The notes below the pieces were generated by a model that worked only from the letters and a program-made list of their open reading frames with translations, did no database searches and was not told where the DNA came from. 64,000 nucleotides of DNA from Planctomycetaceae bacterium. Its GTDB lineage: Bacteria; Planctomycetota; Planctomycetia; Pirellulales; Pirellulaceae. The stretch is from positions 31,825 through 95,824 of the forward strand of contig PAPJ01000067.1 of the NCBI GenBank assembly GCA_002709045.1, in the 5' to 3' direction. This document shows, piece by piece, positions 53,486 through 62,379 of this stretch. The translations under genes and the position numbers were made by a program. Position 1 is the first letter of the stretch; each line of letters begins with the position of its first letter.

Positions 53486-54769
53486 TTACATGCCTGATTG
53501 CAGGGCTTGAAGATGTCGAGTGAAATGGTCGTCCAAAACTTCTGTGTAGGTGTCTGGTTGCTGTCGTAGAATATCTGCTACCAAGGGGCCCAATTTTTCA
53601 TTGGTAAGTACACTGCCGAAGGTGCAGTGGAGAATTTGTCGTCCGGGAAGGGTAAAACCTTTGCCCTGAGGTACTTCATCCCAAAGTTCGAGATACTGTC
53701 GTTCCAGATCAGTATCACAGTCGATCTCAGCCGGGGCTGCGACCATTTCGAGAGTGGCGTGAACGTGATACGTTGCTTTATCTGTGTTGTACCGCTCGCG
53801 GGAGAATTCAACGATTTCCCGGAAGAGTGATTTTTCATGTCTGGCGACAACGCGTAATGCTTCCAGATAACTCGTTCCAGCAGTTTTTACATGCCATAAC
53901 CCCTTCGTGGCTTTGCTCAACAGCCCATACATTGACAGCTTGTCTGAGCCACTATGAAGCGAAAGCTTGTAAGGTCCCAGCAACCGAGCTATTTCAGCAT
54001 GGTCGTTTAAAGAAACTTCAAGAGCTTCGAGATCGCCGATAAAGTCGACCCCCTTTTCGAATTCACCAATGAAACGCGGAGCTAAACTGACGAGTTTCAT
54101 CTCATTCTTCAGACATTGGTCGGCAATGATGTAGTGCTCAGCCAATGTGGTTGGTTGTTCAGTTTCATCGACACTCAATTCTATTTCATAATCACGACCG
54201 GCCGCTTCTTGTATCTGGGCGATATAGGCTGACAGGTCGAGAGCATGATTGAGAGACCGGCCATACTTCACGGCAGCTCGCAGGCAGGCTTCTTCGTTAA
54301 GATCAATAGCCGTGCCATTGGATAATGTAACGGTCTTACCCTGATAATCCCCGACCCAGTTTACATCGCCTGCCACTTCAGCATATTTTTCTCGGAGTGT
54401 TGCTTCATCATAATCGTCCGCTTCTGCGTCCACGTAATCAGAAGGGTCGATCGTAAAGAAGGTGAATCCCACTTCGGCAGTCACGTCGACGTCTTCCTTC
54501 GTCTTCAAGTGGTCAGCATCAGCGCCGGTAATTCCTGTCCAGCCTGAATCGACCATGCCCTGTAATGCATCCGTCATCACGCCGATGGGGGTTCGGGAAG
54601 TCCGAGCCATCTCACGGATGGATTGTTGCGGAAAAATGGGTTGGATACCACTACCAGCTCGCTTCATTGATGCGACGTGACCAGGAGTGGCAACGCCTGT
54701 GCGGTCACCAAATCCAAAACTAGGATCGAGACCAAGGCAAACTGGTTTAGGAAGAGACTGTTCTGACAT
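53486..54769 (-). CDS. UxaE (tagaturonate epimerase) family enzyme
   Basis: A 427-residue protein of the UxaE family, described for interconverting D-tagaturonate and D-fructuronate. It starts MSEQSLPKPVCLGLDPSFGFGDRTGVATPGH, with the glycine-rich start typical of the family. Conserved blocks are GITGADADHLKT, YEIELSVDETEQPT, FKLSLHSGSDK-like YKLSLHSGSDKLSMYG and WHVKTAGTSYLEALR. I start at ATG 54769 and reject a TTG ten codons upstream. Beside a fucose-type mutarotase and dehydrogenase it may act on a different sugar or sugar acid; the true substrate is unproven. Confidence 0.83.
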   Translation of the reverse strand: MSEQSLPKPVCLGLDPSFGFGDRTGVATPGHVASMKRAGSGIQPIFPQQSIREMARTSRTPIGVMTDALQGMVDSGWTGITGADADHLKTKEDVDVTAEVGFTFFTIDPSDYVDAEADDYDEATLREKYAEVAGDVNWVGDYQGKTVTLSNGTAIDLNEEACLRAAVKYGRSLNHALDLSAYIAQIQEAAGRDYEIELSVDETEQPTTLAEHYIIADQCLKNEMKLVSLAPRFIGEFEKGVDFIGDLEALEVSLNDHAEIARLLGPYKLSLHSGSDKLSMYGLLSKATKGLWHVKTAGTSYLEALRVVARHEKSLFREIVEFSRERYNTDKATYHVHATLEMVAAPAEIDCDTDLERQYLELWDEVPQGKGFTLPGRQILHCTFGSVLTNEKLGPLVADILRQQPDTYTEVLDDHFTRHLQALQSGM

Positions 54770-54804
54770 GAGTTGTGCTTTCTGTGACGGATTGGTCAAC
54801 GATA

Positions 54805-55623
54805 TTAACCAAAGTATTTGTTGTAGGAGTCGATCGTTTGCTTGGCGGCTTCATATTCTGTTGGGTAAGGAACCGCTTCAGCGCTAAGGTATCCGTCATA
54901 GCCAATTTCTTTGATGACGGCTGAAACAGACACCATGTCGATATGGCCTCCACCAATGGGGCGACGATTATTATCAACAAAGTGAATATGGCCAATTAGC
55001 TCCGCACCCGTGCGGAAGGCCTCGCAGATGTCAACTTCTTCGATGTTCATATGAAACAGGTCAGCCAAGATGACAACGTTGTGGTTATTGCCAAGCGTAT
55101 TAAGCAAAGCAACACTTTCTTCAACTCGATTACAGAGATTGGTTTCAAAACGATTTAAGTGTTCGTAAATAAATGGGACATTAAACTGTTTGGCGTATTC
55201 GCCCAGTTCACCACAAGCTTCTGCTAGATATTTTAACGCTTCCTCTTTAGGAACGTCTTTCCCCCAAAAACCTTGCATAGATCCCAAAATGGATCCGGCG
55301 CCAAATCGCCCACCCATCTCGATGATCCGTTTAATAAATTCTTTGCCTTGTTCACGTTCTTCTCTGGAGGCTGAAGTCAGTGTGAGGCCGTGCTTTACCT
55401 TGCCTGCTCCGGTTCCAACCGCGGCTAGTGAAAGTTCATGATCCTGGAGAAGTTTCTCTAATTCGTCTGAGTCAACTTGTTCGGGACCCAACGAGAAAAC
55501 TTCAATCGCATCGAATCCAAGTTCCTTGGCTGTTTTGCAACCGGCTTCCAATCCATCCCATAGGACAAACGGACCACCTCGGGCGGCTTCTACTAAACTG
55601 ACGGTGATGGCTGATTTAACCAT
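54805..55623 (-). CDS. Sugar phosphate isomerase/epimerase (xylose-isomerase-like TIM barrel)
   Basis: A 272-residue AP-endonuclease-2-type barrel. Metal-binding acidic/His residues are seen in PFIYEHLNRFETNL, VVILADLFHMNIEEV, GHIHFVDNNR and DGYLSAEAVPYP. There is no signal peptide. It lies 35 bp upstream of the UxaE-family gene and 61 bp downstream of the MDR dehydrogenase, and so belongs to the same transcript. Family members isomerise or epimerise ketoses; which one here is unknown. Confidence 0.87.
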   Translation of the reverse strand: MVKSAITVSLVEAARGGPFVLWDGLEAGCKTAKELGFDAIEVFSLGPEQVDSDELEKLLQDHELSLAAVGTGAGKVKHGLTLTSASREEREQGKEFIKRIIEMGGRFGAGSILGSMQGFWGKDVPKEEALKYLAEACGELGEYAKQFNVPFIYEHLNRFETNLCNRVEESVALLNTLGNNHNVVILADLFHMNIEEVDICEAFRTGAELIGHIHFVDNNRRPIGGGHIDMVSVSAVIKEIGYDGYLSAEAVPYPTEYEAAKQTIDSYNKYFG

Positions 55624-55684
55624 GATTCAATTCCTCTAGGGTAATTCGGTCGAAGTGTTTGGCTGACCGGATAAAGATTTTAAG

Positions 55685-56716
55685 TTAGTCCTGAATACTA
55701 ACGATAGCTTTGATAACGCCGGTTTCAGGTTTGGTGTACGAGTCGAAGACTTCGGGAAGCTCTTCTAGTGTTGTGCGATGAGTGATCCAGGGACGCGTGT
55801 CGATCTTGCCGTCTTCAATGAGTTTGATAATGCGTGCGAAGTCACCAGGTAAGGCGTTTCGCGATGAAAGTAAGTTCATTTCTTTGGCATGCAGCCAGCG
55901 ATGAGGGAAGACAATGTCACCCAGGGTGATACCGACGTAAACCAGGGTTCCTGTATGAGCGACGAAGTTCATTGCGTTCGCCATACTTTGAGCATTGCCC
56001 GTGGCATCAATAACGATGGTTGGTAGTTCACCACCGTTGGCATCTCGCAACGCTTGTTCTTCTGAATCGTCTCCCTTAAAGGTGACAGTCTTTTCGACAT
56101 TCATGTTGTTGCGGCAGAAATCCAGACGATCTTCATTCATGTCCATGACAATCATCTTGGCTGGTGTAAGCCGGGTAAACTCGACGCAGGTCAGACCGAT
56201 GGGCCCGGCACCAATGATCAGAACTGTATCATCCGCCGTTGGTTTCGCACGATCGACAGCATGGCAACCAATGGCAAGCGTCTCCACAAGTGCCAGTTGT
56301 TCCATTTCCAGGCCACCGTGAGATGGATGGAGTTTGCGAGCGGGAACAATGAATCGTTCACGCATACCACCATCGGTATGAACCCCCAGGACTTCGAGGT
56401 TGTCACAACAATTGGAGCGTCCGCGTTGGCTGGCGAAACTGGCTTCGTTGTTAATGTAAGGTTCGACACTGCAACGATCGCCTGATTTTACATTGTCAAC
56501 ACCTTCGCCTACTTCCAAAACTTCCACGCCCAATTCGTGTCCAGGAATACGAGGGTAGCTGTAGAAAGGGAACTTACCTAAATAGCCGCTAATATCGGTA
56601 CCGCAGATTCCGACGCGGTGCACTGCGACCAAAGCTTCACCGGCACCGGGGGCTGGGGCTTCATCGACTTCAATGGTTTTGAAATTCTTAGGTTCTTCAA
56701 GAAGGATGGCTCTCAT
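55685..56716 (-). CDS. Zinc-binding medium-chain dehydrogenase
   Basis: A 343-residue MDR enzyme. The catalytic zinc ligands are Cys38 in GICGTDISGY and His60-Glu61 in PGHELGVEV; the Rossmann motif is VLIIGAGPIGL. The structural-zinc lobe, which usually has CxxCxxC after VEP, reads VEPYINNEASFASQRGR and keeps only Cys103-Cys104 in SNCCDNL. It likely lacks the structural zinc. It is the first gene of the sugar operon and probably oxidises a sugar or sugar-acid hydroxyl, such as 2-keto-3-deoxy-fuconate. Confidence 0.88.
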   Translation of the reverse strand: MRAILLEEPKNFKTIEVDEAPAPGAGEALVAVHRVGICGTDISGYLGKFPFYSYPRIPGHELGVEVLEVGEGVDNVKSGDRCSVEPYINNEASFASQRGRSNCCDNLEVLGVHTDGGMRERFIVPARKLHPSHGGLEMEQLALVETLAIGCHAVDRAKPTADDTVLIIGAGPIGLTCVEFTRLTPAKMIVMDMNEDRLDFCRNNMNVEKTVTFKGDDSEEQALRDANGGELPTIVIDATGNAQSMANAMNFVAHTGTLVYVGITLGDIVFPHRWLHAKEMNLLSSRNALPGDFARIIKLIEDGKIDTRPWITHRTTLEELPEVFDSYTKPETGVIKAIVSIQD

Positions 56717-56830
56717 TAGTAATGCCTGCTGTAAGGTTGATCCTGTGGTTTACACAAGCTTTCATTATGTTCTTTCCAATGAGAGTGTTAAACCGAGGGA
56801 TGAGTGACTAATTAGAAATTTGAGCGCATA

Positions 56831-56865
56831 AAAAAGAGAGGCACTAAAATAAGCACCTCTCTTTT
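56831..56865 (-). terminator. Bidirectional intrinsic terminator
   Basis: Arms AAAAGAGAGG (56832-56841) and CCTCTCTTTT (56856-56865) form a 10-bp stem with a 14-base A/T-rich loop. On the minus strand a T-run follows, so it ends the Spy-like gene, whose stop is at 56885, and shields the sugar operon promoter. Confidence 0.85.
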
Positions 56866-56884
56866 AATTGGTCAAATTGTTTGC

Positions 56885-57778
56885 TTAGAGACTGCGTTGA
56901 CCTGGCTGGCCACCCTGTCCACCAGGACGCTGACCACCCTGTCCGCCAGGACGCTGACCACCCTGTCCGCCAGGACGCTGACCACCCTGTCCGCCAGGGC
57001 GTTGACCCTGAGGTCGCTGCGGTCGAAGTTCTTCGCGGGAAATTTCGAAAGGCTTTCCTTTCATTTCATCAAACTGCTTTTTCTGAGCGGCAGTCAGAGT
57101 ACCGACAATTTTCTCTTCCGCTTCTTTCTGAACAGCCTGCATTTTCTCTCGAACTTCAGCCATCATGGCCTGAATTTTTTCACGATCACCGCCAAGTTGC
57201 TGGAACTGTTCGCGAACGCCCCCCAACATCTCCTGAGATTTTTCACGAGTACCATTGGTGATCTCTTCGAATTTCGCTTTCTGGGTATCTGTGATTTTCA
57301 GTTTCTTCTGAACGGGTTCGAGTAACAGAGCACCGGTACCAAGAATTTGAATTCTAATTTCTTCCAGTCGTTCCAGTTGGTGAGGAAGTAAAATTTCCTC
57401 AATAGCACCGTTGACTTTCTTCTGAGTCTCTTCAGAACTCTTGCGGAACTTTTCAAATAATTCCCGTCTTTGTTCTTCTGATAGGTTGCGGAAATCGGGA
57501 CGTTCACCCTGATTAGCCCGGGCTTCAGCACGAATCTTCTCGGTCGCTTCTCTTAACTCTTGTACCTGTTCGTCAAAAATTTCAGCTTCATTACGTACTT
57601 TTTCAGACTGCATAAGCTGAGATATGGAAATATTGTTCTGTCCGCCGCCACGGCCACCGAATTGACCACCTTGACGACCGCCACCTTGACGACCGCCGCC
57701 AGGTTGAGCTTGAACTGCTGGTACAATGACCATTGCCATCAATGCGGCAGCAAGCGTGAATAGTTTGATTCGTTTCAT
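56885..57778 (-). CDS. Periplasmic Spy/CpxP-like protein with Gly-Gln-Arg-Pro repeat tail
   Basis: A 297-residue exported protein, ATG 57778 with AGGA eight bases upstream. A signal peptide (about 1-25, ending VQAQ) leads into a Gly/Gln/Arg-rich linker, then a long helical region (about 55-245) with LTxxQ-like motifs (LTAAQKKQFDEM, LSEEQRRELFEKF, ITDTQKAKFEEI) as in Spy/CpxP chaperone-like proteins. The C-terminal ~45 residues repeat RPGGQGGQ four times, encoded by a 24-bp tandem repeat. Likely a periplasmic, nucleic-acid-like polyanion or envelope-stress protein; this is uncertain. Confidence 0.82.
   Translation of the reverse strand: MKRIKLFTLAAALMAMVIVPAVQAQPGGGRQGGGRQGGQFGGRGGGQNNISISQLMQSEKVRNEAEIFDEQVQELREATEKIRAEARANQGERPDFRNLSEEQRRELFEKFRKSSEETQKKVNGAIEEILLPHQLERLEEIRIQILGTGALLLEPVQKKLKITDTQKAKFEEITNGTREKSQEMLGGVREQFQQLGGDREKIQAMMAEVREKMQAVQKEAEEKIVGTLTAAQKKQFDEMKGKPFEISREELRPQRPQGQRPGGQGGQRPGGQGGQRPGGQGGQRPGGQGGQPGQRSL
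56906..57008. repeat. 24-bp tandem repeat in the Spy-like gene
   Basis: Four near-identical copies of a 24-bp unit containing CCACCCTGTCCGCCAGGACG lie in tandem within the coding region, each encoding eight residues of the Gly-Gln-Arg-Pro tail. Copies differ by one or two bases, so copy number could vary between strains. Confidence 0.85.
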
Positions 57779-58044
57779 TAGTGAAATCCTATATTCCATA
57801 GATGATGTTATATGCGATTTTTGCTGTACTGTTTCAACACTCGACTCGGCGCGTTGGTTTCGACAAAATATTGAAGAATTCTCAATTAATCAATCCTAAC
57901 AATATAACCTGAATTAATGGAGTATGTTGGTACTTTTACCTTTGTTGGTGATATATAGGGTATTGCTAAGCTAGTTAAAATTATTGATACGTCAGCATTT
58001 CATTCAGAAATGCAACTATATATAGAAGAAGGCCTGAAATTGAA

Positions 58045-58773
58045 ATGCGCAAAGTTATTCTCATTACCGGAAGTAGCCGACGCAGAGTGGGATTTCATTT
58101 GGGAAAACACCTGATAGATAACGGTTATCAGGTTGTTTTGCATGGTTTGAACAATTGGGAACTTGGTGAACAAATAGCAGAAGAATTAGGTGAGCATGCG
58201 TGCTTCGAAGCGGCTGATATAACTTGTGATAAGCAGGTGGCCGAACTTGTGATGAGAATTACTGAAAGATTTGGTTGTATTGATGGACTCGTGACTCTTG
58301 CCTCAGTATGGAATCCGACTCCTTTACGTGATTTGACAGCCGAACAGATTCGCAAACAATTGATGGTTAACGCTTTGGGAACCGTTCTGTGTGCCCAAAA
58401 AGTGGGGATGCAGATGGTGAAGCAAGTGTCCGGAGGCGCAATTGTAACTGTAGGGGATTGGGCTGTAGATCGTCCCTATACTGGATATATAAGTTATTTT
58501 CTCTCTAAAGGTGGGTTGGACACGGCCACCAAAGCGCTGGCTGTAGAACTTGCTGCATTGAATGAGAATATACGCGTAAACTGTATCCACCCCGGTAATA
58601 TCCTCTTCCCGGATGATCTCTCACCTGAAAAACGTTCTGAAATACAAACATTGACCCCTACTCATTGGGTCAACGATCCTCTTGATTTTTGCCGAGCAGT
58701 TTTGTTTCTTCTGGAAAACCGTATGACAACCGGCACTTCTGTCAAACTGGATTCGGGACGTTCTTTGGTTTAG
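58045..58773 (+). CDS. Short-chain dehydrogenase/reductase (pteridine-reductase-like)
   Basis: A 242-residue SDR. The cofactor motif is ITGSSRRRVGFHLGK; the double-Arg variant resembles the RRxG/RRIG motif of pteridine reductase and FolM. Catalytic Tyr-Lys appear in SYFLSKGGLD, and the terminal motif is NCIHPGN followed by TGTSVKLDSGRSL. The usual NNAS is TLASVWN here. It stands alone, 266 bp from the divergent Spy-like gene. The folate or pterin role is a guess. Confidence 0.83.
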   Translation: MRKVILITGSSRRRVGFHLGKHLIDNGYQVVLHGLNNWELGEQIAEELGEHACFEAADITCDKQVAELVMRITERFGCIDGLVTLASVWNPTPLRDLTAEQIRKQLMVNALGTVLCAQKVGMQMVKQVSGGAIVTVGDWAVDRPYTGYISYFLSKGGLDTATKALAVELAALNENIRVNCIHPGNILFPDDLSPEKRSEIQTLTPTHWVNDPLDFCRAVLFLLENRMTTGTSVKLDSGRSLV

Positions 58774-59103
58774 ACCGTCTCTTATTAACACACTGTCAAT
58801 AAATAACCATATTGGGGTATACAATAAAAGTTTAAAAAAGTGCCAAAATGACACATCAACATGCCTAAATGGCAATATGTTGGGGTGGGTTAAGTGACCT
58901 CTATTTTCTTCTTGGTTTGTGTGAGTAATGGGTGCTGTATTGCTCGCCTGTATTTTTAGGTTTCTGGAGATAATTGATCGAATAATAGAGTTTTCCATCT
59001 AATAGCGTAAAAATTATGAGTGGGTTCAATCGGTTTTTGGCACGGTGGTTGCTCTTACTAGGTGTAGATAATTTTTTATGCCAAATTAATGGAGGCTAAT
59101 AGC
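58774..59103. other. 330-bp intergenic region before hsp20
   Basis: No coding frame is supported. A hairpin CAACATGCC / GGC-AAT-ATGTTG (58856-58881, three-base bulge, loop TAAAT) lies in the middle. I looked for a CIRCE operator (TTAGCACTC-N9-GAGTGCTAA) and found none. Confidence 0.4.
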
Positions 59104-59526
59104 ATGTTGATTACACGTAAGAGTCCATTTCAAACTGAATTAAGTTGGTTGCAAGACGAGATGAATCGTGTCTTTGGATTAGATTCAGGTGGAAAACAAG
59201 CGAGTTTCAATCCTAATGTCACTATTTGGGAACAGGATGATAAGTTCCTGCTTGAGATGGAATTGCCAGGTTTCGCTCAGGAAGATGTAAATATCGAGAT
59301 TCTGCCAACGGGAGTTCTTTCCGTGCAGGGTGAACGATCTGTTGTTGAGCAGGATAGCACCAATCTTGTTTCCGGTTCTCAGCGATATGGCAGGGTACAA
59401 AAGGAATACAAACTTCCCAACTCGGTTGATACAGATTCTGTTGATGCAAAGCTAGTCAATGGAATGTTAACGATTACTTTGGGGAAGAAAGCTAAAGCCA
59501 AAGCGCGTAAAATAGACTTAGTTTAG
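59104..59526 (+). CDS. Small heat shock protein (Hsp20 family)
   Basis: A 140-residue alpha-crystallin-domain chaperone that holds unfolding proteins in the cytosol. I start at ATG 59104, which has GGAGG eight bases upstream; an ATG at 59089 lies within that ribosome site's upstream flank. The domain runs about residues 38-135: FLLEMELPGFAQEDVNIEI, then VQGER, the KEYKLPNSVDTDSVDAKLVNGMLTI core and a basic end with KARKIDLV. Confidence 0.93.
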   Translation: MLITRKSPFQTELSWLQDEMNRVFGLDSGGKQASFNPNVTIWEQDDKFLLEMELPGFAQEDVNIEILPTGVLSVQGERSVVEQDSTNLVSGSQRYGRVQKEYKLPNSVDTDSVDAKLVNGMLTITLGKKAKAKARKIDLV

Positions 59527-59561
59527 TTTCGCGTTTCTTCCGTTCATGAAAATGAGATTCC

Positions 59562-60272
59562 ATGTTTGATTTGCAGTACATCATCTGGGTATTATTACCG
59601 TCACTACTCATCTCTAGTTTCTTTAGTATTCGGGTGAAGGCCGCGTTTAATAAGTATTCGCGAGTTGGATCGATGAATGGCTATACAGGAGCTCAGGCAG
59701 CGAGAAAACTTTTAGATCGCGCAGGTTTGCATCACGTCGATGTGGTGCAAACCGGTGGCTTTCTTTCGGATCATTACAATCCGATGTCTAAACAACTCGT
59801 ATTGTCTCCGGACGTTTTTCAAGGCTCGTCAGTAGCTTCGATCGGGATTGCTGCTCATGAAGCCGGCCATGCTATTCAGGACGCAGAGAATTACGGTCCA
59901 CTTAGAATGCGTTCCAGTCTGGTGCCACTCTGCTCGATTGGTAACACACTTGGTTATATCGTCATGGTGATCGGTTTATTTATGCTTTACGCTTCCGGCG
60001 GTCTTGGTATTGGTAAATATGTCGTGTTTACGGGCTGTGGTCTGTTTAGCCTTGTTCTCTTATTTCAACTGGTAACATTACCAGTCGAATTTGATGCAAC
60101 GCGACGAGCCAAAGAGATCGTTGTGGATGCTGGGATTATCTATCCGGAAGAGCGCGTTGGAATGGATAAAGTTCTAAATGCTGCCGCGATGACCTATGTG
60201 GCAGCGATGGTTACAACACTTCTCACGCTGGCCTATTACATCACTCGGGCGATTGCCGTCTCACGGGATTAA
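59562..60272 (+). CDS. Membrane zinc metallopeptidase (YugP/Zn_peptidase_2 type)
   Basis: A 236-residue integral membrane peptidase. The zinc motif HEAGH is at 99-103 (IGIAAHEAGHAIQDAE). Membrane segments lie near 8-22, 125-150, 155-180 and 205-232. YSRVGSMNGYTGAQAARKLLD and SDHYNPMSKQLVLSPDVF are standard family blocks, as is the EFDATRRA motif near residue 180. Probably a quality-control protease of the inner membrane. It lies 35 bp after hsp20 on the same strand, so a shared stress response is plausible. Confidence 0.9.
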   Translation: MFDLQYIIWVLLPSLLISSFFSIRVKAAFNKYSRVGSMNGYTGAQAARKLLDRAGLHHVDVVQTGGFLSDHYNPMSKQLVLSPDVFQGSSVASIGIAAHEAGHAIQDAENYGPLRMRSSLVPLCSIGNTLGYIVMVIGLFMLYASGGLGIGKYVVFTGCGLFSLVLLFQLVTLPVEFDATRRAKEIVVDAGIIYPEERVGMDKVLNAAAMTYVAAMVTTLLTLAYYITRAIAVSRD

Positions 60273-60364
60273 TCACGGCCTCTCGGATTCATTTATTCCA
60301 TCCCTGTGTTACATTAATTGGGTAACTACACCTATCCAGTTCATTCTCGGGGGAGAGTCTGCAG

Positions 60365-62080
60365 ATGTCTCGCTTGCTTATTATTTTTGTTTTAGCCAGT
60401 TGGGCAATCCCTGTACTGGCTCGTGATACTCAACCAAACGTTATCATCGTTATCACAGATGATCAGGGGTACGGAGATGTTGGTGCGCATGGAAATACAA
60501 TGATCCAAACACCGAATCTGGATCAATTGCATACGCAAAGTGTTCGCCTAACGGATTATCACGTTGATCCTACATGTTCTCCGACACGTAGTGCTTTAAT
60601 GACCGGCCGCTACTCGACCAGAACCGGAGTCTGGCATACGATTATGGGCCGCAGTCTGATGAATACCCAGGAATACACGATCGCTGAAGTTTTCCGTGAT
60701 GGCGGGTATAAAACCGGAATGTTTGGTAAGTGGCATCTCGGAGATAACTATCCAGTACGTCCTCAGGATCAGGGATTTGACTATACCTTTATCCACGGCG
60801 GTGGTGGTGTCGGTCAGGGCCCGGATTATTGGGGTAATGATTATTTTGATGACACCTACTGGCGAAACGGTAAGCCGGAGCCTCAAAAGGGTTACTGTAC
60901 CGATGTATGGTTTGACGATGCCCTGGATTTCATCGAACGCAATCGTAAGAAACCGTTCTTTGCTTATATCTCAACCAACGCACCTCACGGCCCCTATTTG
61001 GTTTCTGAGCAATACTCCAATCCTTACAAGGAGAAGGGCGTTGGTTCTCCGCAAGCTGAATTCTATGGCATGATTGAAAACATCGATGACAACATCGGAA
61101 AGCTCACCAAGAAACTCGATGACTTACAGATAGCCGATAACACCATTTTGATTTTCACGACCGATAATGGGAGTGCTGCCGGTTGGCGATCAACCAAGAA
61201 TGGTACCTGGAAGGGATACAATGCGGGCATGCGGGCTGGTAAAGGTTCTAATTATGATGGAGGGCATCGCGTACCAATGTTCATTCGTTGGCCTGACGGT
61301 AAGCTAACCGGAGGTCGTGATGTCGACACACTTTGTGCTCATATCGATGTGTTGCCGACATTGTCTGAACTTTGCGGTTTAGAGGATGAGCGAGCTGAGG
61401 AGCGAGATGGTGAAAGCCTTAAATCGGTTCTTTACGGTGACAAAAATGGACTTCGCGATCGAACGATTCTAGTGCATTCACAACGAGTTGAAAATGTTGA
61501 GAAGTATCGCAACTATGCGGTGCTGACAGAACGATGGAGATTGCTTAATCAAACGCAACTTTACGATATAAAAGCTGATCCAGGACAGCAGAATAATATT
61601 TATGAAGAACATCCGGAAATTGCCAAAGAGTTATCAGCAGCGTATGAGGCATGGTGGAAAAGTCTATCTTCTTCTTTTGATCTGACGGTTCGCATCGGAA
61701 TTGGCTATAAGCCACAGCCTGAGTCTCTACTGCACTCGCACGACTGGCATACCAATAATACGAGGACACCATGGCATCAGAACCATGTGAGGAGTGGAGA
61801 TATCGGCAATGGATTCTGGGCTTTGGACGTTGCCGAAACCGGGAAGTATCGTATTGAACTTTGTCGTTGGCCGCGTCAGGAAAGCAAAGCGATGGATGCA
61901 GTAAAAGCCACAATTGAAATTGGTGGCCAGACAGTTACGCAGGAAATCGCCGAAGGCGAAAAATCGGTTGTCTTTAATGTTGAACTGCAAAAAGGCGGGA
62001 ACGACCTGCTGACCAAGATGGAACTCAAAGATGGAAAGGTGCGGGGAAGCTACTTTGCTTATATTAAACGAGTGAAGTAA
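60365..62080 (+). CDS. Secreted sulfatase (arylsulfatase type)
   Basis: A 571-residue type I sulfatase. A signal peptide covers residues 1-19 (ending VLAR). Metal-binding DD is in VIITDDQGYGDVG-like VITDDQGYGDVGAHG, and the formylglycine motif CSPTRSALMTGR places Cys71 as the residue to be modified. GKWHLG, ISTNAPHGPY and TTDNGSAAG complete the active site. A ~110-residue C-terminal beta domain follows the sulfatase core. The ATG has GGGGGAGAG upstream. It would cleave sulfate from a polysaccharide in the periplasm. The sugar operon to the left suggests, but does not prove, fucoidan-type substrates. Confidence 0.93.
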   Translation: MSRLLIIFVLASWAIPVLARDTQPNVIIVITDDQGYGDVGAHGNTMIQTPNLDQLHTQSVRLTDYHVDPTCSPTRSALMTGRYSTRTGVWHTIMGRSLMNTQEYTIAEVFRDGGYKTGMFGKWHLGDNYPVRPQDQGFDYTFIHGGGGVGQGPDYWGNDYFDDTYWRNGKPEPQKGYCTDVWFDDALDFIERNRKKPFFAYISTNAPHGPYLVSEQYSNPYKEKGVGSPQAEFYGMIENIDDNIGKLTKKLDDLQIADNTILIFTTDNGSAAGWRSTKNGTWKGYNAGMRAGKGSNYDGGHRVPMFIRWPDGKLTGGRDVDTLCAHIDVLPTLSELCGLEDERAEERDGESLKSVLYGDKNGLRDRTILVHSQRVENVEKYRNYAVLTERWRLLNQTQLYDIKADPGQQNNIYEEHPEIAKELSAAYEAWWKSLSSSFDLTVRIGIGYKPQPESLLHSHDWHTNNTRTPWHQNHVRSGDIGNGFWALDVAETGKYRIELCRWPRQESKAMDAVKATIEIGGQTVTQEIAEGEKSVVFNVELQKGGNDLLTKMELKDGKVRGSYFAYIKRVK

Positions 62081-62228
62081 CCGGCACCGATTTTCTAAAA
62101 TGCTTTACTCTGATTGGCTTTAACAAGTCCTGTAGCTTTGTCCTTGGTCGGGCCGGCGTTTTTTGGGTGTAATGAGCCTAGCAGCGTTTTTTTCCCATGC
62201 CCTAGACCAAAAAAAGGGAGAAGGAGGG

Positions 62229-62250
62229 TTGTAACGGTTATCCGTTACAA
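62229..62250. promoter_or_regulatory. Perfect 9-bp inverted repeat upstream of metalloprotease
   Basis: TTGTAACGG (62229-62237) and CCGTTACAA (62242-62250) pair perfectly around TTAT. No T-run follows directly, so it reads as an operator or a 5' leader hairpin rather than a terminator. It lies about 130 bp before the ATG at 62380. Confidence 0.45.
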
Positions 62251-62379
62251 AACACGTATCTTTTCTATATTTACTGATCGTTACATTTTCACATGAGTCA
62301 TTGTGAACTATCTTAAAGAGATATCTTAGGTGCGTAGGGTTTACGCTCTTGTAATAAATAAGTCGTAGGAAAAGGTCTC

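Noticed and set aside
58774..59103. CIRCE or other heat-shock operator before hsp20
   Set aside because: No TTAGCACTC-type inverted repeat found; only a bulged hairpin about 220 bp upstream of the start.
62186..62225. Poly-T and poly-A runs as a terminator after the sulfatase gene
   Set aside because: The flanking CCC and GGG do not pair in the right order with the runs, so no stable stem forms.
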